Below are positions 5,072 to 7,058 of a DNA stretch of 7,058 nucleotides, in pieces. The stretch's first letter is position 1, and each line of letters starts with the position of its first letter. Under the pieces are notes generated by a model. It saw nothing but the letters and a program-made list of their open reading frames with translations. It had not been told where the DNA came from and searched no databases. A program made the translations under genes and the position numbers. Origin of the DNA: Legionellales bacterium (GTDB lineage: Bacteria > Pseudomonadota > Gammaproteobacteria > Berkiellales > Berkiellaceae); contig JAHFQF010000121.1 in NCBI GenBank assembly GCA_023266435.1, positions 1-7,058 on the forward strand, given 5' to 3'.

Positions 5072-6673
5072 TTAACTATTTGAACAACGTGGCACATCAA
5101 AAGAACCGCCAGCCAAATTTAAAGCTCTGCGTGGCGTTTTTCCGTCGGCTGCATCCTGTTGCGACGTCTTTTGCTCCCATTGTGCGGTTAATGCCCTCAC
5201 ACCACTCTGCTCTTCAAGTATATGCGCAGGCGGCGCTGAGGGTGCTTGCTGGGTACGCAAATTAGCTAAAGCCGCTAATAATGCTTTTTCTTGCGCTTGA
5301 CGCTCTTGCTCTTGCGTGACGGCAGCCGTTGTTGTCACGGGTGCTGTGGTGTCAAAAGCAGCACTAGAGTGCGGCATAACTTGCGGATTGCGCAGACCAA
5401 CCACTGTTGTAGGTGCTGCATAAGGCAATGGATTGGCATTCGACAGCTGCTGCTGTTGTGGTTGCTGCATCATATGGCCATAAGCCACTGGTGGTGGCGC
5501 ATAGGGATAGGCCGCAGGTGTCTGTGGCTGCATGTGCATTTGATGATACATATAAGCCGGTGGCGATCCATAATGCCCAGCATAAGTCAGCATAGCTGGA
5601 TCAGGATATCCACTCATCTGCTGCGGATCAAATCCGTGATAAAATGAACGGCTACGCTCGCGGGGCTGCTCTGGCAAAGGCGCATGAAAAGAATCTGGCA
5701 GACTGCTTGGCAACCCTGGATACATTGGTAATCTCTCAGCAGTTGGGGCAAACACAGGAGCGCTAGCTGCCTGTTGAACATCCGCCCCCCCTCCTTTCAG
5801 TCTGCGAAACTCATCGTAGCTTGTAAATGCAGGTTGTGTAGCATCACTGGCCGCAGAGATTTTGAAAAAATGGCTTAAATATTCAAAGTTTGTATCGTCA
5901 ATATCGCGCTGTTGCTCTAATTCTGGAAAAGCACTTTTAAAGCGTTGCGTAGCATGATGCCAATCTGTACCTGCGCTGGCATGCAAATACAGCTCTTTTC
6001 TATCTCCCGCATCAATGCTAGCCGTATTAACCACCATTACACTGATAAAATCAGCGGCCTTATCAATACTTTTCAGCAGCTGTGCTCGACCTCGCTGAAT
6101 ATCATGCAAATTATCTTCTGAAAACTGTTTTAACTTTAACTGCTGTCCACGACTTTCGGAAACCGCAGATTGAGTGTCATTAAAAATTGTCAAAACGACT
6201 TTTGTATTGGGACATAATTGACGCAGTCTATTTAGCTCTGTACGGAGCTCAAGCTGAGCCTCAGTGTCAAATAGCGCCTCTTTGGTCACGCCGATTAATA
6301 CAAAAGCACTTTCTGTTTGTTGCAGCCCTGCATTAGCCACTGCTGCTTTGGATTCTAGTTTTGCAGTTTCAACCGAATTAATACTACCTGTTTGAGTTAA
6401 TTGGCGTGATGGGACAGTGCTGGATTTGCTGAGTATGCGGGAGACTTGCCGTTTAAAGTTTTTGATAGAAGTTGGTTTCGTACCCTCTCTTGCCTCAATA
6501 CTGAGTGCGCCATGCCCTGGTACATAATATAATCGATACAATAACGCTAAAATATCCTGTGTAAGCCCCTCAGTTTGCCTGCTTTCACTCGCCAAATTCC
6601 AGGTGTAATTCTTTAACCCGAAAAAAGCATCCTTCATGATTTGCCTTGAAACTTTAACGTCTTTTTTTCCCAT
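5072..6673 (-). CDS. Unknown protein with alpha/beta-looking N-terminal half and P/Q/Y/M-rich low-complexity region, 533 aa
   Basis: I do not recognise the family. The start is ATG (6673-6671) with AGGAAG (6685-6680) 6 bases upstream; an adjoining TTG at 6676 is in frame but less likely. Residues 1-115 are basic and probably helical. Residues about 120-270 look like an alternating beta/alpha fold: strands AFVLIGVT, KVVLTIF and DFISVMVV, with amphipathic helices between, but no P-loop or other catalytic motif. Residues about 300-440 are low complexity, rich in Pro, Gln, Tyr, Met and Ala (PPAYMYHQMHMQPQ; QQPQQQQ), resembling prion-like or eukaryotic disordered regions. An Ala/Gln/Glu-rich stretch at 452-476 should be a helix or short coiled coil. 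The C-terminus (510-533) is basic and polar. No signal peptide or membrane segment is seen. A secreted effector or an assembly/condensate-forming protein are both possible; neither is shown. The frame is intact over 1.6 kb with a good ribosome site, so it is a real gene. Confidence 0.82.
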   Translation of the reverse strand: MGKKDVKVSRQIMKDAFFGLKNYTWNLASESRQTEGLTQDILALLYRLYYVPGHGALSIEAREGTKPTSIKNFKRQVSRILSKSSTVPSRQLTQTGSINSVETAKLESKAAVANAGLQQTESAFVLIGVTKEALFDTEAQLELRTELNRLRQLCPNTKVVLTIFNDTQSAVSESRGQQLKLKQFSEDNLHDIQRGRAQLLKSIDKAADFISVMVVNTASIDAGDRKELYLHASAGTDWHHATQRFKSAFPELEQQRDIDDTNFEYLSHFFKISAASDATQPAFTSYDEFRRLKGGGADVQQAASAPVFAPTAERLPMYPGLPSSLPDSFHAPLPEQPRERSRSFYHGFDPQQMSGYPDPAMLTYAGHYGSPPAYMYHQMHMQPQTPAAYPYAPPPVAYGHMMQQPQQQQLSNANPLPYAAPTTVVGLRNPQVMPHSSAAFDTTAPVTTTAAVTQEQERQAQEKALLAALANLRTQQAPSAPPAHILEEQSGVRALTAQWEQKTSQQDAADGKTPRRALNLAGGSFDVPRCSNS

Positions 6674-6800
6674 CAAAATCTTCCTTTTTTTTGTTTTACT
6701 TCAAATCCTCAACAATCTTTAGCATATTAAATGCAGCGCATCAAGTAACATCATAAATTAAAGCAAAAATCAGGATTTTTTGTTTAAATTGGAAATTTAT

Positions 6801-6822
6801 AGCATTGCGACGCAGCAATACT
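6801..6822 (-). other. Hairpin in the 222-bp gap between the 533-aa gene and fadH
   Basis: AGCATTGC (6801-6808) and GCAATACT (6815-6822) flank a 6-base loop. On the leftward transcript all eight pairs form, with one G-U wobble; on the rightward strand one pair is lost. It therefore suits a structure in leftward RNA, either after fadH or in the 5' leader of the 533-aa gene. It has no U tract. The rest of 6674-6895 is AT-rich with no gene. Confidence 0.3.
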
Positions 6823-6863
6823 CTTCAGGGCCGCGCAAGGTAGACTCTATTTTTGAGCTAATT

Positions 6864-6885
6864 AAAAAACTCACAAACTCTGAGT
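6864..6885 (-). terminator. Weak putative Rho-independent terminator after fadH
   Basis: On the leftward transcript, ACTCA (6885-6881) and TGAGT (6873-6869) form a 5-bp stem around a 7-base loop, followed at once by a run of T (complement of the A run 6864-6869). It begins 11 bases past the fadH stop codon. The short stem makes it a weak candidate. Confidence 0.45.
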
Positions 6886-6895
6886 GGGAACTCGC

Positions 6896-7058
6896 TTAAC
6901 ACTCCAACGCAAGTTGAGTACCCTGCAAAATCGCAGCCTTAGCATCTAATTCTTTGGCTTCAAAAGCACCACCAATCAAGTGCACACTAGGATGCTTTTC
7001 TTGTAATTGTTCAAATAAACCACGACTAGATAATTGACCAGCGCAAATGATAATGGTG
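6896..7058 (-). CDS. fadH: NADPH-dependent 2,4-dienoyl-CoA reductase, C-terminal end
   Basis: Only the last 53 codons and the TAA stop (6898-6896) are in the window; the gene continues past the right edge. The visible sequence begins TIIICAGQLSSRGLFEQL, then VHLIGG, then ELDAKAAILQGTQLALEC. From memory of the family, E. coli FadH ends with the same pattern: VICAGQEPNR, VHLIGG, then ELDARRAIAQGTRLALEI. This is the tail of the pyridine-nucleotide-binding part of an Old Yellow Enzyme-type flavoprotein carrying FMN, FAD and a 4Fe-4S cluster, about 670 aa in E. coli. The enzyme reduces the 2,4-dienoyl-CoA formed during beta-oxidation of unsaturated fatty acids. It runs in the same direction as the 533-aa gene, 222 bp away, with a weak terminator between. 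Confidence 0.88.
   Translation of the reverse strand, partial: TIIICAGQLSSRGLFEQLQEKHPSVHLIGGAFEAKELDAKAAILQGTQLALEC

Noticed and set aside
4981..5265. Rightward open frame of 94 codons crossing the terminator
   Set aside because: It overlaps the end of the 157-aa gene, runs through the terminator hairpin and lies antisense to the 533-aa gene.
5443..5470. CTG/TTG-like trinucleotide repeat
   Set aside because: It is simply the Gln-codon run (QQPQQQQ) of the leftward gene read on the other strand, with mixed codons and no perfect long repeat.
5291..5647. Rightward open frames opposite the P/Q-rich region
   Set aside because: They are a compositional shadow of the low-complexity codons on the other strand; the products are His/Trp/Arg-rich with no family features.
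6764..6782. AT-rich palindrome AAAAATC / GATTTTT as a terminator
   Set aside because: The loop would be only two bases and the stem is almost all A-T, so a stable hairpin is unlikely.

Overview
The window looks like chromosomal DNA of a moderately AT-rich Gram-negative bacterium, most likely a gammaproteobacterium. The only piece that supports this taxonomically is the C-terminal tail of a FadH-type 2,4-dienoyl-CoA reductase, which resembles enterobacterial FadH. A Pro/Gln/Tyr/Met-rich low-complexity protein and several small multi-pass membrane proteins would fit a host-associated lineage such as Legionellales/Coxiellaceae-like bacteria. That assignment is inference only.

Layout, left to right. 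(1) The 3' part of a GMC-family FAD-dependent oxidoreductase enters from the left edge (1-961, +). (2) A 236-aa membrane protein of unknown function (1051-1761, +) has a plausible sigma70 promoter. After a 67-bp gap comes a 579-aa HtrA/Deg serine protease (1829-3568, +). The protease has an intact His-Asp-Ser triad, two PDZ-like regions, no signal peptide, and a domain order resembling plant Deg2/Deg9 rather than periplasmic DegP. (3) Positions 3569-3947 hold no gene. This stretch carries two head-to-tail copies of a 161-bp element, each an almost full-length imperfect palindrome with terminal inverted repeats (a MITE- or ERIC-like element). (4) Directly after the repeat is a short MscS-type mechanosensitive channel protein lacking the usual C-terminal cytoplasmic domain (3948-4469, +). 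Then comes a 157-aa glycine-zipper membrane protein with its own likely promoter (4539-5012, +). (5) A perfect 10-bp hairpin with A and T tracts on either side (5031-5066) is a two-way terminator. It separates these genes from a convergent 533-aa protein of unknown function (5072-6673, -), which has an alpha/beta-looking N-terminal half followed by a low-complexity P/Q/Y/M-rich region and an Ala/Gln-rich predicted helix. (6) A 222-bp gap with two small hairpins leads to the end of fadH (6896-7058, -).

The genes do not form one obvious pathway. GMC oxidoreductase and FadH are metabolic genes at the flanks. The centre is a mixed set of envelope-associated proteins, a protein quality-control protease and unknowns. 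The only pair whose spacing suggests co-transcription is the 236-aa membrane protein and the Deg-like protease. I see no tRNA, rRNA, CRISPR array, transposase or recognisable defence system. The most unusual items are the 533-aa low-complexity protein, the tandem palindromic element abutting the truncated-type MscS gene, and the apparently non-exported Deg2/Deg9-like protease.
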